Shown piece after piece: positions 23,460-34,816 of a DNA stretch of 64,000 nucleotides (positions are counted from its first letter, which is position 1; each line of letters opens with the position of its first letter). The stretch lies in assembly GCA_020284085.1 (NCBI GenBank), contig JACEVL010000271.1, positions 62,001 through 126,000 of the forward strand. The letters are read 5' to 3'. A program made the translations under genes and the position numbers. The notes beneath the pieces are model-generated. The model saw nothing but the letters and a program-made list of their open reading frames with translations. It made no database searches and had not been told where the DNA came from. This DNA comes from Aporrectodea caliginosa. Lineage: Eukaryota > Annelida > Clitellata > Crassiclitellata > Lumbricidae.

Positions 23460-23496
23460 GTGTTTTAGAATTCTCAACTTAGAGACAGAGAACAAG

Positions 23497-24640
23497 ATGG
23501 CTGCTATAGAGTCCAGTAGTGGTGGCATTAACAGGGAAGAGCTCGAGGATATAACTACATGTTGTATATGCACCGATGTATTCAACGATCCGAAAGCCTT
23601 GCCATGCATTCATACATTCTGCATGAAATGTCTTCAAGAGACTGGACTTAAAACTAACAAAGGACCTGGAGATGAGATGCCTTGCCCAATCTGTAGGCGA
23701 CTATTTAAGATTCCTAGTGAAGGGTTTCGTGGACTGCCTAAAAATTTCTTCATTGAGAGACTGATACAAGTGTCAAAGGTTTCAGACCCGTCTGCAGTAA
23801 CGAAAGCCTTATGCTCTGTGTGTTTAGAGGAATGTAAGGAAGAGGAAGGAAAAGAAATTCCAACAGCTGATACATATTGCGTTGAATGCAAGCACAAGTT
23901 GTGCGAAGAATGTTGCAGTGAACACAGAAAATTTAAAGCGACAAAGAATCATAAATTGATGCCAATAAATGAATATGAACGTGGACAACATGTGGTAACC
24001 GATCTACCTCCAATGGTTTGTGAAGTTCATGAACAAAAGGTTCTGGATGTATATTGTGCTGATTGCAAAACAGTTGTATGCGCCATTTGCTTCATCGAGG
24101 ACCATAATAGCCACAAAGGAGGTCATGTTAGTAAATGTGTGGATGGTTTTCGAAAGCAGATACAAAACAATACTGAAGCTATGAATGGATGCATCGCTCA
24201 GGCTCAGATGAAAAAGGCGGAACTTGTGAAGGTGAAGGACGAAATGCAGCGAAGGGTGGAAAGCTTAGAATGTGATGTAGAGAAGAGAAAAGACGAAATA
24301 AAGCAGTTATGTGATAAAGATGCAAGTAGTCTTCTACGAGGTCTATGCTCCGAAAGACAAAGCAGATTGAAAGAAATCCAAATGGCAACAGATGCTATTG
24401 ATGCTTATCTATCGAACTTAGAAAGTTACAATTCTTATTGTCAAAGATTAATCGATAAAGGATCAGCTAGCGACATCTGCCGCACAGTTTCAGACTTATC
24501 TATTAGAGCGTTTGAGTTGGAACAACAGTGCCAACCTACAAATGAAACAAGAAGTCCGGATTTTAGATTCTGCTTTAGACTATCTGTACTGGAAGAGTTC
24601 CTGGAGGAAAACCGTGACAACTTGGTTGGTGAAATTGAAG
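23497..24640 (+). CDS. TRIM-like RING/B-box/coiled-coil protein, copy B, exon 1
   Basis: Paralogue of copy A with identical exon length (1,144 bp to the donor) and all RING, B-box and coiled-coil landmarks kept. About 40 of 383 residues differ by eye. They concentrate in the RING first loop (EVYKDP versus DVFNDP), the B-box-1-like region and the coiled coil, while the last roughly 80 residues are almost invariant. The GC donor AG|GCAAGT at 24639-24646 is conserved, with the in-frame TGA just after it. Expected role: RING E3-type effector or adaptor that oligomerises through its coiled coil. Confidence 0.85.
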
Positions 24641-26075
24641 GCAAGTGACCGCTGTTGTAAATTATAATTGTACCATAAAACAAAATTTTGTGCATCACAT
24701 TCATCGTAGTTAATTTATAAATTTTTCTCTGATGCAATGCATTGTCATTACGTGGTGTACTAAATAATACTAAAATACTAATAATATTATTCGGTTGCCC
24801 ACACTAGCTCAAGTCAGTCTGCAGTAGGCTGAGCCTGCAGTAGACCTAGTAACATAGCAAAGTTTAATCCTGAGCCGAATAGATTTTTCCAATGTAAATG
24901 TAGCCTTTTGCTGGCTTGCCACAGCGCAGTATCAATCGGTTTCAGACGGTCATCAACGTTGCTGCGCGTCTGGTTTTGCGATTAAAGTTCGCTTTGCTCA
25001 TGGTTTCGTGCCAATAACTAGAACTAAATTGGGTGGTCGGTCCTTTTGGGTCGCTGGTCCACTTGCCTGGAACAGTTTTCGTGCGACTATTCAGGAAGCT
25101 AAAAGCTTTTCTGTTTAAAAAGCAGTTAACACTGCACTTGCTACGAAATTCCGAGCATTACTATCAGAGTTGTATGGTGTCGAGACGTCCTGTTAGGTTT
25201 TCTGATATCTCGGTCTTGGTCTCGGAATCTAGTGTCTCGATGTCGGTTGCTCAGTCATTTCTTGACTTTTGGAAACTGTCTTGAATCAAAAATCTTGTTT
25301 TCTTGTGGAAGCGGTCTCAAAAGTTCTCGCGCAAACTGTCTTTAGTTCTTAACTTCTTGCGCTGTAAATTATTCTGTGCTGATGTGATATCTGTTAAGTC
25401 GGAAGTGCTAAACACACCGAAAGTTTAGAACAGCGGCCTTTCTTGTCAACACTAACTTAACAGATATGAAAAAAAGAAATTTCTACTTAATTTGAGTATA
25501 CAATCATTGCAGAAATCATAAAATATCTTAATATGTCAAATTTGTAAACAAGCAATTTGAAGTCATGAACATGCATAAGCGAAACGATTGAAGCAATTCT
25601 AGTTTCTCAAGGTGAGTTACGTCGTAAATTTATGGAATTTTGTTGGCTTACATTTCATAATCATTTTGAAGATTTTAGGATGCCTGAAATATTTAATTTC
25701 TTTAAACTATTCAGGTTATCGGTTGACAAGTGAGAGAAAAATTGTTTAGGGATTTGGTTCTAAGTTGTTTTTATTGTTTATTCTGTAATCTGCTCTACCC
25801 TGCTGGCTAAATGCCTCAGTGCTCAGTGTTGAACTGTCTTGAACTGTCTTAGACCTTGTATCACTGTCTCGGTCTCGGTCTCCCTGTCTCGGTCTCGGTC
25901 TCGAAGTTTTAAGTCTCGCTTACAAGACTGACTAGAATTTGCGTTGAGAGTGGACAATTCTGCAAAGCATCGTAGAAGTAGCTTGTCACCGACGATGTTA
26001 TATAAATCGTCATAAGTCGTCGGTAAATTAAACGAATACTAAGTCTACTACAAATTGTTTTCACTTTATTTTCAG
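24641..26075 (+). other. Intron 1 of TRIM copy B (GC-AG)
   Basis: Non-coding, only a few percent different from intron 1 of A by eye. Ends TTTATTTTCAG. Carries GGTCTCGGTCTC runs at about 25865-25905. Confidence 0.6.
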
Positions 26076-26654
26076 AGGAAGGTGATCCGAAGCCAAAGAA
26101 AAGAAGTAAACAAAGTCTATTAGTAGAAAAAACCAATGAAAATGATCTCCTGAGAAAAGAAATCGAAATCGAAAGGACGGAGAAAGAGAGTTTGCGGTTA
26201 GCAAATGAACAGCTGAGAATTGATGCAGCCAAAGAAGTACAGGTTATTAAGACTTTGACAGACGAAGTGAGAAATGCGGAAGCTAATTATGATTCACACA
26301 TAGAAAGACTAAAACAAGACTTGGTCAATAATAAAATCGCAAACAACGCGCTTCATACCAACAACGACAAACTAAAGCAGGAACTCAAAGCAGAGAAAAC
26401 GACCAACAATTCACTTCAGACCAACAACGACAAACTAAAGCAGGAACTCAAAGCAGAGAAAACGACCAACAATTCACTTCAGACCAACAACGACAAACTA
26501 AAGCAGGAACTCAAAGCAGAGAAAACGACCAACAATTCACTTCAGACCAACAATTACAAATTAGTTGAGGAATTGAACACGTGTAAAGCGACTGTAACGA
26601 CATTAGAAGCCAACGCCGAGAAACTCAGGATAGAACTAGAGACTACGAAAACAG
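26076..26654 (+). CDS. TRIM copy B, exon 2 (expanded coiled coil)
   Basis: A 579-bp exon (193 codons), phase 1 at both ends, identical boundaries to copy A. It is longer by exactly 126 bp because a 63-bp unit encoding NNDKLKQELKAEKTTNNSLQT-type sequence (21 residues, three heptads) occurs three times in near-identical form. The expansion keeps the frame and the heptad register. It also contains the basic PKPKKRSKQ stretch. Confidence 0.7.
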
Positions 26655-26705
26655 GTATGCATGTATGTCTTTTAGGACATTTAGTCTCAGTTTGATTCAG
26701 AAGTG

Positions 26706-27527
26706 TTATATATAATTCTGAGTTGTCCTTCCATAACCCGGCTAAAGGCTCCAAAACGTAATGTTCTAGCGTTATGAAAAATTTTACAAAACCTTTTTAT
26801 CAGAATGTGCAGGTAAACGCGATTATTTTCAGCTCGCAGTTTTCTTTAAATGCCGATATTATAGAGATTTTAAATGTCGAACCGTTGCAATACGCCGCCA
26901 TTTCTGATTTCTCATAACGTCCTACAACACACGGCCTCCTCATTTGCCAGGCATTTCGGGATTTCTTCGACAAGCGAAAGACGTCATCTAGCTACATTGG
27001 TTAATAGCTGCGTATACGTTGCGTCTCATTTGCCTCTGTGCGTGAGGATCGCGGTTCGCTTCCCGATGCTGGCTGATTTCATAAATTTAAATCTTGGGCT
27101 TGCACAGGGATACCAAATGGCGTGGCGTCCATTCAAACGGGCAGCGGTGGTGAAGGGTTGGCACTCTTCAGATCAATTCATTGATAAAATTAGCAGGGTC
27201 GAGGCCATTATTCGGTCTCTATAGAAAACGGGAACGTTTACATTTTACATTTTTAAAGTCTTGCGGAAACAATATAAACTTATAGGATAGAGCAAATTCA
27301 AATATCAGTCAAAGCAGCCATAGTTAACCTCGCAAATCAAGAGGAAACGATTATTATGTAGGCTAATAGGCAGAGATAAACCGTGCGAAGCCCTGAAAAA
27401 TTACGCTCGCCAATGGAACACTAAAAACTCGAGAATAAGAGTCCGAGCTTCGTCTACTATATTTAGCCCAGGGAAAATAATATATTAGGTAGAGACAACC
27501 CGTGCGAAGCCGGGTAAACACGTCTAG
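26706..27527 (+). mobile_element. Helitron-like element in intron 2 of TRIM copy B
   Basis: Same element as 3700-5502 without the TTAA insertion. The 3' hairpin CCCGTGCGAAGCCGGG is followed by CTAG at 27524-27527 and T. It contains a SINE copy (27001-27252). Confidence 0.6.
27001..27252 (+). repeat. tRNA-derived SINE, copy 2
   Basis: Nearly identical to 4964-5215 (B-box-like GGTTCGCTTCC, tail TTTACATTTTACATTTTT). Inherited with the duplicon. Confidence 0.55.
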
Positions 27528-27959
27528 TTGTTTTTATTACAAAGCTGAACATCGCACAAATAGAGTCCAGTATTGCAAAAAATACTAGAGCAAGCAAGTT
27601 CCATGGAGCACGTGCATTAGGGTGTCCCACGATAGCATAGGAAAAATAAAATTGTTGAAACTTTTGATGCACTCCCTCCTAAAAGTTTCTTTATGATCCC
27701 GTAATATTACCTGCCAAGTTTTATGACATTTCGAAAATATTTAGGGGTCCCGCAAGGCTCATAGAGTTAGTGCAGTTTGTCGTAAATTACGCATGGCATC
27801 ATTGACTTTTAAATATTTAGGTGACAACATTTTGATCCCATAATAACATGTTTAGTATCACTATAAAGCTCTTAAACACCAGAATCTACAGATTTAACCT
27901 TCTTGAATAGTCTATATATGCATAAAGTTTCAAGTATGAAGAAGACATAAAACACACTA

Positions 27960-30900
27960 CCCTACCAGAAGAGATCAAATTTCTTGGCTTGCAAATCAAG
28001 GAAGACTTTCGAGCCTTTAAATCTGTCGGGCACTGGGAAGGCAAGCTGCTCCCTGACATAACTGGAGTAAACACGGACAAAGTGAACCGATGGCCAGTAG
28101 GGTGGTTCACAGATGCATGGTCAAAAACAAAGTGCAACCTAGAAACCAGGGCACCCTCTCAGTTTGTTAGACCTATCAATAGTATTATTTAGACAAAATT
28201 TCAGCTTTTAATTCCAACGGAAAGACGGTGCTCACGGACTGTGTCAATTTGCCTGATACCGATAAAAAGACACTAATTGTGGAAATGAATGCGTCGAGCA
28301 TACATTCCCGTACGAATGTATTTTATTTTACGACAAATCAAATATTACTGTAATTTGACAACACTTGTGATAGTAGAACAGTTAGTCAGGTTGATCTATA
28401 AAATTTCAGTAAGTTTGAAGAATTGGAAATGTCAAAAATTAAAAAAAAAACATCGTTCTAACCATGAATGTCGATTGTTCCGGTTTTATGACTTCAACAC
28501 TCGCTACAGTCTTAGAGTCTAGAAACTGCAAGCACTGCGTCAACAACAGACTTCTTTGTTGTTTTGAGGCAAATAGCATTCCTATTTGCCACGACCACTT
28601 GGAGAAGACACTGATTTTCTTCATTATTGGTGATGAGTCGGTTGAATTCCTCGAGCAAATTCACACACCTCTGAGCCGTGTCGTTCACCACTCTCAACTG
28701 CTGAATTCTCTCTCTACCTTGCTTGTAATCCTCATTCTCGATCCATTTCTCTTGTGGAAATGTAAGAAAGTAATCACTAATCTTCAGGTGTGACAGCAGT
28801 GTCAGTTTTCACTTGGTTGCAAAATCACCCAGGCAAGCCCCCTCCTTCAGTACCGCAGCATCACCTCTCACCTTCCTTTCACCAGGCTTTGCAGTTACTC
28901 TGTGAACAATATTCACCTTATCTGTTACTGGAAGTTGGTCTGAGACCAGTGCCAGACCTACAGCCTCATCTGAACGGTACCACTAGTGGTTTCTAGGGCC
29001 TTCCTGGCAGCAACGCTGATCTCGGGGTCAACTGACTCGTGTTTTCCTAGAGTAATACAAAGTGACAGATCTTGTCCACGATCTTCAGCAGCAAGTGAGG
29101 CTTTTGTCCATGCTTTTGTGTAAAGAAGGACAACAAAGCTGCACATGAATCTGAGTTTCTTTCTTCTTCGTTAGATTGAATACACCACGTTGATCACGAA
29201 AAGGGTAGATTTTGATGGCATACAGTAACGTGGCCATCCAACTTGCGTGGTGAATTGGCCCAGGGCTCTCCAGTGAATTATTGAAGGCTAACTTCCAAGA
29301 CAACCACTTTCAGCTCAATGAGTTCTTGACCTCTTATCTCTGAATCTGATTTTCTTTCAGTTAACTTCTTGAGAAAACTGAGTGCTGTTTCATGATAGGG
29401 TTCAGTGCCGGATATGACATTCAGTCCTGTATCACACTTTCCCAAGCAGCTTTATATGTCTGGAAGATTGGAATATGTGATGAATTAGATGGACCGCAGC
29501 ACAAGGTGAATACTTTGGCTAAAATCATCACATGGTGACGGCAGGCCAACCACAGGAGCTCTCGACATATCTTGTCTTCCAGCAGAACGCACACTCCGTT
29601 GAAGAACTCAGTGTTGACAGATATCAAAGCTCAGGGTTTGAACCTTGTCAGAGAGTTTCCACAACTCCAGAAGATTATGAATGGCCATGGATTCATTGTA
29701 TCCTGCCCACAGGCTAATTTCGGCACACCGAAAAGTTAAAGTGTTAAATATGAGCTCTTAAATTTCATTGGCAAATGGTAAATTCGAAAATTCACTTGTG
29801 AAAACACGTCTGCCAAAAACACAGAAAGTAGACACCATGACCTTCAGCAATAACTTTACAACTGTTCAAAATACACTTAAGTAAGTAAAAGTAGCCAGTA
29901 AGTAAGTAAGTATAACACAACAGAAACTATTTGAAGCTCATCTCCATGACAAATGTTGAGTTGTTGACCAAGTTATACGGCATCAAGATTTACCGCTAAT
30001 GCTACTATATGGTAATATTTCTATGTCATTGAGCACCATCTTCCAGCTGGAATAAGATGCTGAAATTTTATCTCAATAATACTATTGACAGGTCTAACAA
30101 ACTGAGAGGGTGCCCTGGTTTCTAGCTTGAATTTGGTTTTTGTGAACCACCCTAATGGCCAGTCCTGATTTCTTCTCTAGTTAATAGAAATACTAAACTT
30201 CTGGGTGTGCCAAAGTTGGCTTATGTGTCAAGACAGGCAGCAGCAGTAGCAGTTCTAGACCATATGAAGTCGTGGCAGTGCGATACATTTATTATCGGCA
30301 TGTGTTTTGACACAAGGGCCTCAAATACCGGCAGAGTTAATGGAGCCTGCACCCTTCTAGAGGCAGCCACCGGTCGTAATCTGTTGCAGATGGCTTGTCA
30401 ACATCACATGTTTGAAGTCCTGTTGTCTTATATATATTCGTAGTGTGCCTTGGTAAAGTTTGTCCATCAACTGGGGGAGGCATTCTTCTCTTCAAGCGAT
30501 TTAAAGATAAATGGTCCGACCTGGCTCACCTTCAACCAAAGCTTCATTAATGTCTGTCTGTGTCTGACAAACTGAAGGAGTTCATTACTGAACAGCTTCA
30601 ACTTGACAATCCTCAAGATGATTAGAGAGAATTCTTCAACTCGCGGCATCCGTGTTTGGATTGAGCAGTTCGAAAGCGGTTCGCAAGCCTGGTGCCCCTC
30701 TAGAGCGCGTTGGATGGCGAATGCATTATATATACTCAATGAAGATTTAGTTGCGTTTTGATGGAACCCAATCGGTTATCCCATTGACGGCCCGTGAATT
30801 ACAGGGCATCCACGATTTAACATTATGTTTTAGTCAACATCTGCATCCAATCGTGGTTTTCGTGTCGAGTCACTGCTGATTCACCCATCAATGACATTAA

Positions 30901-31390
30901 ACTCATAAAAAGGCTGCAATATTACGATGCTGCTGCTCTGAAGACCACTGAAGATGATGCTGTGTCATTCTTGGTACCTAAGCCAAGAGCTGGAAACCCT
31001 CTCTCTGTTCTCACACCATCTCTCTTCTGAAGATAAAGCACAGCTTATGTTGACAATGAAAGGTGATCGAGAATTGCACTTTGTTCAATCTCTTTCCCGT
31101 ACGAAAAGGGAATTATATATTTCTCGAAGCTTCTTCCGAACTACCGCCAACTCATCGTGGCTTGTACCCTCGATATTCCATGTGAAGAGTGACCCAAAAG
31201 CCAATTGTATAAGATCGCATGTCAGCTTGTTAATAACTTTGCTTGTGTAAATGACAATGCTGAGCTTGGAGTTGCTCTTATACAGAATTTCAATTCAACA
31301 AGAACGAAGAACAGAAACAGTTTCTTCTGCAAGTTGTTGAAAAACACAGGCATGACTTTTCTAAGTGCAATCGTGACAATCTTGTAGACA
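27960..31390 (+). pseudogene. Decayed hAT-like transposase of the outer element (split)
   Basis: The N-terminal part (27960-28097) reads EEIKFLGLQIKEDFRAFKS, LLPDITGV and VNRWPV. After the nested element (28098-30154 plus one target duplication) the same frame resumes at 30163 with VLISSLVNRNTKLLGVPKLA, GMCFDTRASNTGRVNGACT and MACQHHMFEVL. Stops and shifts follow, then VNDNAELGVALIQNF and, one frame over, EEQKQFLLQVVEKHRHDF ending near 31390. The D..SNTG and C..H blocks resemble the second catalytic Asp and CxxH of hAT transposases. The downstream VNDxAE block may carry the catalytic Glu. Inactive. Confidence 0.6.
28098..30154 (-). mobile_element. hAT-like element (nested)
   Basis: A 2,057-bp insertion. 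TAGGGTGGTTCAC ends form roughly 95-bp inverted repeats sharing CTAGAAACCAGGGCACCCTC. Flanks ATGGCCAG at 28090-28097 and 30155-30162 are a perfect 8-bp duplication. The minus strand carries a decayed transposase: NGVCVLLEDK and LLWLACRHHVM (29627-29450), HHASWMATLLYAIKIYPFRDQ (about 29240-29190), VVNDTAQRCVNLLEEFNRLI (about 28690-28630). Confidence 0.8.
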
Positions 31391-32005
31391 TGTAGATTAT
31401 TGTAAAATGTAGAACTGAACAATATGCAGCTGAAGGTATAAACAGTGATTAAGAATAAGCAGATGCAGGTATGGGGTAGCTGAAACCATGGCTGGTTGCA
31501 TAATCAAGAATTTGTAATAATGATTCCTCCTAACGATTAATGGCAATAACTGATATTGAGAAAGTTCAAAAATCTTGAGTTGCTGTACAATTTTTTTCAT
31601 TATTTATTCGTAAAACCATACCTATGTACGCAATAAAGTCAGATACTTGTAGTTTCCACTATTTAGGAGCTTTCCATTGGTATTAAACATGTTATCATGG
31701 GATCCAAGGTCGTTGTCTAAAAGCATTAATAAATTGGGCTCGTCCGACGCAAATTATGCCAACATGGTGAAATGTGAGTGTCTTGCGGGACCCCTAAATA
31801 TTTTTAAAATTTTATAAAATTTTCCAGGTGTCATTATGGGACCATAAAGAAACGTTTTAGAGGGAGTGCATAAAATATTTCGACAAAAAATATTTATGGG
31901 ACACCCTAACGTGCATCGTATTCTTTGACGAGAAGCTCTCAGTTCAGTTATCCTAACGAAACTCGCTATAAACACACTATTGTTGAGAATTGTTGTTTAT
32001 TTCAA

Positions 32006-32141
32006 TAAGATCTTCGTTCCACGCATGCTTTTCAAAAACGTCTATTAGATGAAAAACTGCCTCTCTCAATAACTCATGTATTCTGTTGCGTTTTGTCGAC
32101 AGTTTCGTGTTAAATAAACGAATATGATGATGATGATGATG
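32006..32141 (+). mobile_element. Short retroposed fragment with (ATG)n tail
   Basis: A 136-bp insertion absent from copy A. It ends in AATAAACGAATATGATGATGATGATG and is flanked by ATTTCAA on both sides (about 31999-32005 and 32142-32148). The simple-repeat tail and variable target duplication indicate non-LTR retrotransposition of a 3' fragment. Confidence 0.6.
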
Positions 32142-32428
32142 ATTTCAACTTATTTGCGTATTTGTTGGTTCAGCAGGTTTATTTCGCCTGACTGGGTCAT
32201 CATTCCACTGCACTGCCAGACATAACAAAATGATATAGCAGTCGCTTGTATTAATTGAACTGTAAATGACTACGCTTATTCAACGCCGAAATCAAAATCT
32301 TAACCTTCAGCTTGCTTGCGGCTGTTGTGTTGTTTTTCTGATCTAAACTACTTTATTAACTAAAGTTAGTGCTATACATTCAATTTTCAATACAAACCTA
32401 ACACGCTTGAATGCTGCTGTAATCATAG

Positions 32429-32542
32429 ATAACAAAGAGAAGATTTTAATCATCGAACAAAAACACGATCAACAGCAAAGAGCATGGATGGAAGAAAACG
32501 AACAACTCAGTAAACAAATCGAAGAAAAGCGTCGATTAACAG
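32429..32542 (+). CDS. TRIM copy B, exon 3 (coiled coil)
   Basis: 114 bp, phase 1 at both ends, acceptor TGTAATCATAG and donor ACAG|GTAGAAG. Reads IEQKHDQQQRAWMEENEQLS and KQIEEKRRLT. Differs from copy A at several codons without stops. Intron 2 is about 5.8 kb because of the inserted elements. No further exon could be assigned downstream with confidence. Confidence 0.6.
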
Positions 32543-33506
32543 GTAGAAGACTAATAACTCATTCGCATCTAATAATAAATGTTGTAGATTTGTCTAAGAT
32601 CCGGTTTTCTACAGATTTTGATAGCTGCATTTGTTTAACCCATTAGTGCCCAAAGTTGTAAAACTGAACAGATTAAGTTATAGTTTCAGTAATCTCAACA
32701 ACTTAGTGCAGTAACATTGCTGACAACTTATTTATTGGTACCTACTTCAGTATGAGTACTTGACGTTATAACGGACGTCGGGCACTAGCCCAGTGATAAC
32801 CATAACTTAGTTTACTGTTACAGAATCAGGCCTGCGAGCTCTTTCATACAATATTTCCGGAATGTTTTGATAGTTTGTCACATTTATATACTATATATGA
32901 CGTTGATTGTAATCATAAGCTTCACATTTCTAAAGTGCTAATCTATTGCACGAACGTATTATGCAGTGTGATAGTACTTGTGACAAAGGCCAGCGACACA
33001 TTTCTCAAGCCTTGCAAGGACGGTTTGTGTCTCGTGATTGTTACCATCATACGAGAATTCGTGACTTCAGGCTTTAATATTCGTAAATATTCGTGAATAT
33101 TAGGGCATTTTTAATATTCGTAAATATTCGTAAATATTCGGTGATGACGTCACTGTTTTTGCTTTACAAATTTAAGACTATCAATGAAGAACATGTGCGG
33201 TGGTTTTGCGGCTCTATACTTGGAGCTGTGGTCTGTTATGTGGTAGGCTTAGGCTTCCAAGTTCCTACTCAAATCTTGCCCTACTAGTCTTTCTGTCTGT
33301 CTGTCTGTCTGTCTGTCGTTTAATCTGAAATCCCTGCACCAGTAATTCTATATCATTTGAAGATATGTTGTTTAGGTCAATGATGCGTTTAGCCCTTAAT
33401 TGACTTGGCTCGTCTGACGGATAGGGGATGAACTTAGTCATAGAGTCGTTGGCATATCTTAGTTCAAACTGATGGGAATTTGCGCCAAATATCTTGCTGC
33501 GCCACT

Positions 33507-33750
33507 CAATATAATGTCAAGTATGATTTTACCCACCATAGGTCTGTACTTGGCTGAGTAACTGTAATATGTAACTATTCTTATCCATATTTTTGGCACT
33601 GATTTTTTTACAATTAATTCCGGATTTAATTCAATATAATGTCAAGTATGATTTTACCCACCATAGGTCTGTACTTGGCTGAGTAACTGTAATATGTAAC
33701 TATTCTTATCCATATTTTTGGCACTGATTTTTTTACAATTAATTCCGGAT
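33507..33750 (+). repeat. Tandem duplication of about 123 bp
   Basis: The block from TCAATATAATGTCAAGTATG to TTACAATTAATTCCGGATT occurs twice head to tail, practically identical, indicating a recent event. Confidence 0.8.
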
Positions 33751-33936
33751 TTTGAAGAATTAAGAATTAAAAGAACTAAAAAATTTAATATTTTTAATAT
33801 TCGTTGGCCAGTTTTAATATTCGTCAATATTCGTCAAATTTTAAAAATCTTAATATTCGTAATATGCGCATACTCGTTCTATGATTGTTACCATCATACC
33901 ATACATCAGACAGTACTGTTGCACATGCATGTCTAC

Positions 33937-34808
33937 TAGAGTGGCCCAAAATAACAAAAGTTGGAAATGTTTAGCTCCACAAGGCTGCCCTTGTTACACA
34001 TGAAAATATAACCCTGTATGCAAAAATTTGGACAGATTGAACTATATTTAGAGGTCGCGCCTTTTGCACACTTTTACATTATATAGTATGAAACGTCAAA
34101 AGACATGTATCAGTTTGAAAAATGACCAGATCTCAGCCATTAATTGTTAAAATTGGTTAATTCTTTCTTGCATTCTTCGTCTTGAAGAGGGCTACCTGTG
34201 ATACGAAACAAGGATACCAAATGTAAGACGATCAAAAGTTATTTTAAGGACAAAAAGGTCAACTTCAGACCACGATTTTTCTATAAAATTGACCTTTTTG
34301 TAATTAAAATAACTTTTGATCGTCTTGCAGTTGGTATCCTTGTTTCTTATCACAGGTAGCCCTTATCATGACGAGAAATACGTGACAGAATTAACCAATT
34401 TCAACCATTATTGGCTGAGATCTGATCATTTTTCTTCGATTTTTGTTAGATTTGGTTTCTTATGACCTTGAAATGACCTTGAATGACCCTGAATTTCGTA
34501 TTTATATTTTAATTAAGATATAGCTCTCATCTAGATAAATAAACAGTCAAAAGTTCATCTAAATTGGACTCCTCGTTAATTTGTTGTGATAAAAAGAGTA
34601 AATCGACAATGGACCCAAGTTCCAAAACCCAAGCATGCGGTTTTTGCGATTTCTACAAAAAGTGTCAAAGTGGCGCGACCTCTAAACATGCTCAGATCTC
34701 TTCAATTTTTTCACCACATAGTCTTCTTGTCAAGTGGAACAAGGGCAGCCTTGTGGAGCAGCATGTTTCAACAACAAAATTTTCCCCGTGTAAGTTTGGG
34801 CCACACTA
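33937..34808. mobile_element. Foldback hAT-like non-autonomous element
   Basis: 872 bp with ends TAGAGTGGCCCAAA and TAGTGTGGCCCAAA (reverse complement), sharing CTCCACAAGGCTGCCCTTGT. Flanked by a perfect 8-bp duplication ATGTCTAC (33929-33936 and 34809-34816). The centre (about 34184-34370) is a near-perfect inverted repeat, so most of the element folds on itself. Non-coding. Confidence 0.8.
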
Positions 34809-34816
34809 ATGTCTAC

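Larger units (their letters stand above)
27618..31908 (+). mobile_element. hAT-like element (outer) with a nested second element
   Basis: Inserted in intron 2 of copy B; copy A gives the empty site. The termini TAGGGTGTCCCA and TGGGACACCCTA belong to imperfect inverted repeats of about 145 bp. They are flanked by a perfect 8-bp duplication ACGTGCAT (27610-27617 and 31909-31916). Length is 4,291 bp, or about 2.2 kb without the nested element. An 8-bp target duplication and TAG termini fit the hAT superfamily. Confidence 0.8.
21640..32620. repeat. TRIM duplicon B (homologous to 1-6167 and inverted 52152-54110)
   Basis: Upstream sequence from about 21640 matches the reverse complement of 53830-54110. 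21900-32620 matches 1-6164 apart from insertions: the TTAA element only in A, and the 27618-31908 and 32006-32141 elements only in B. Homology to A ends at GATAGCTGCA (about 32625). Confidence 0.8.
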
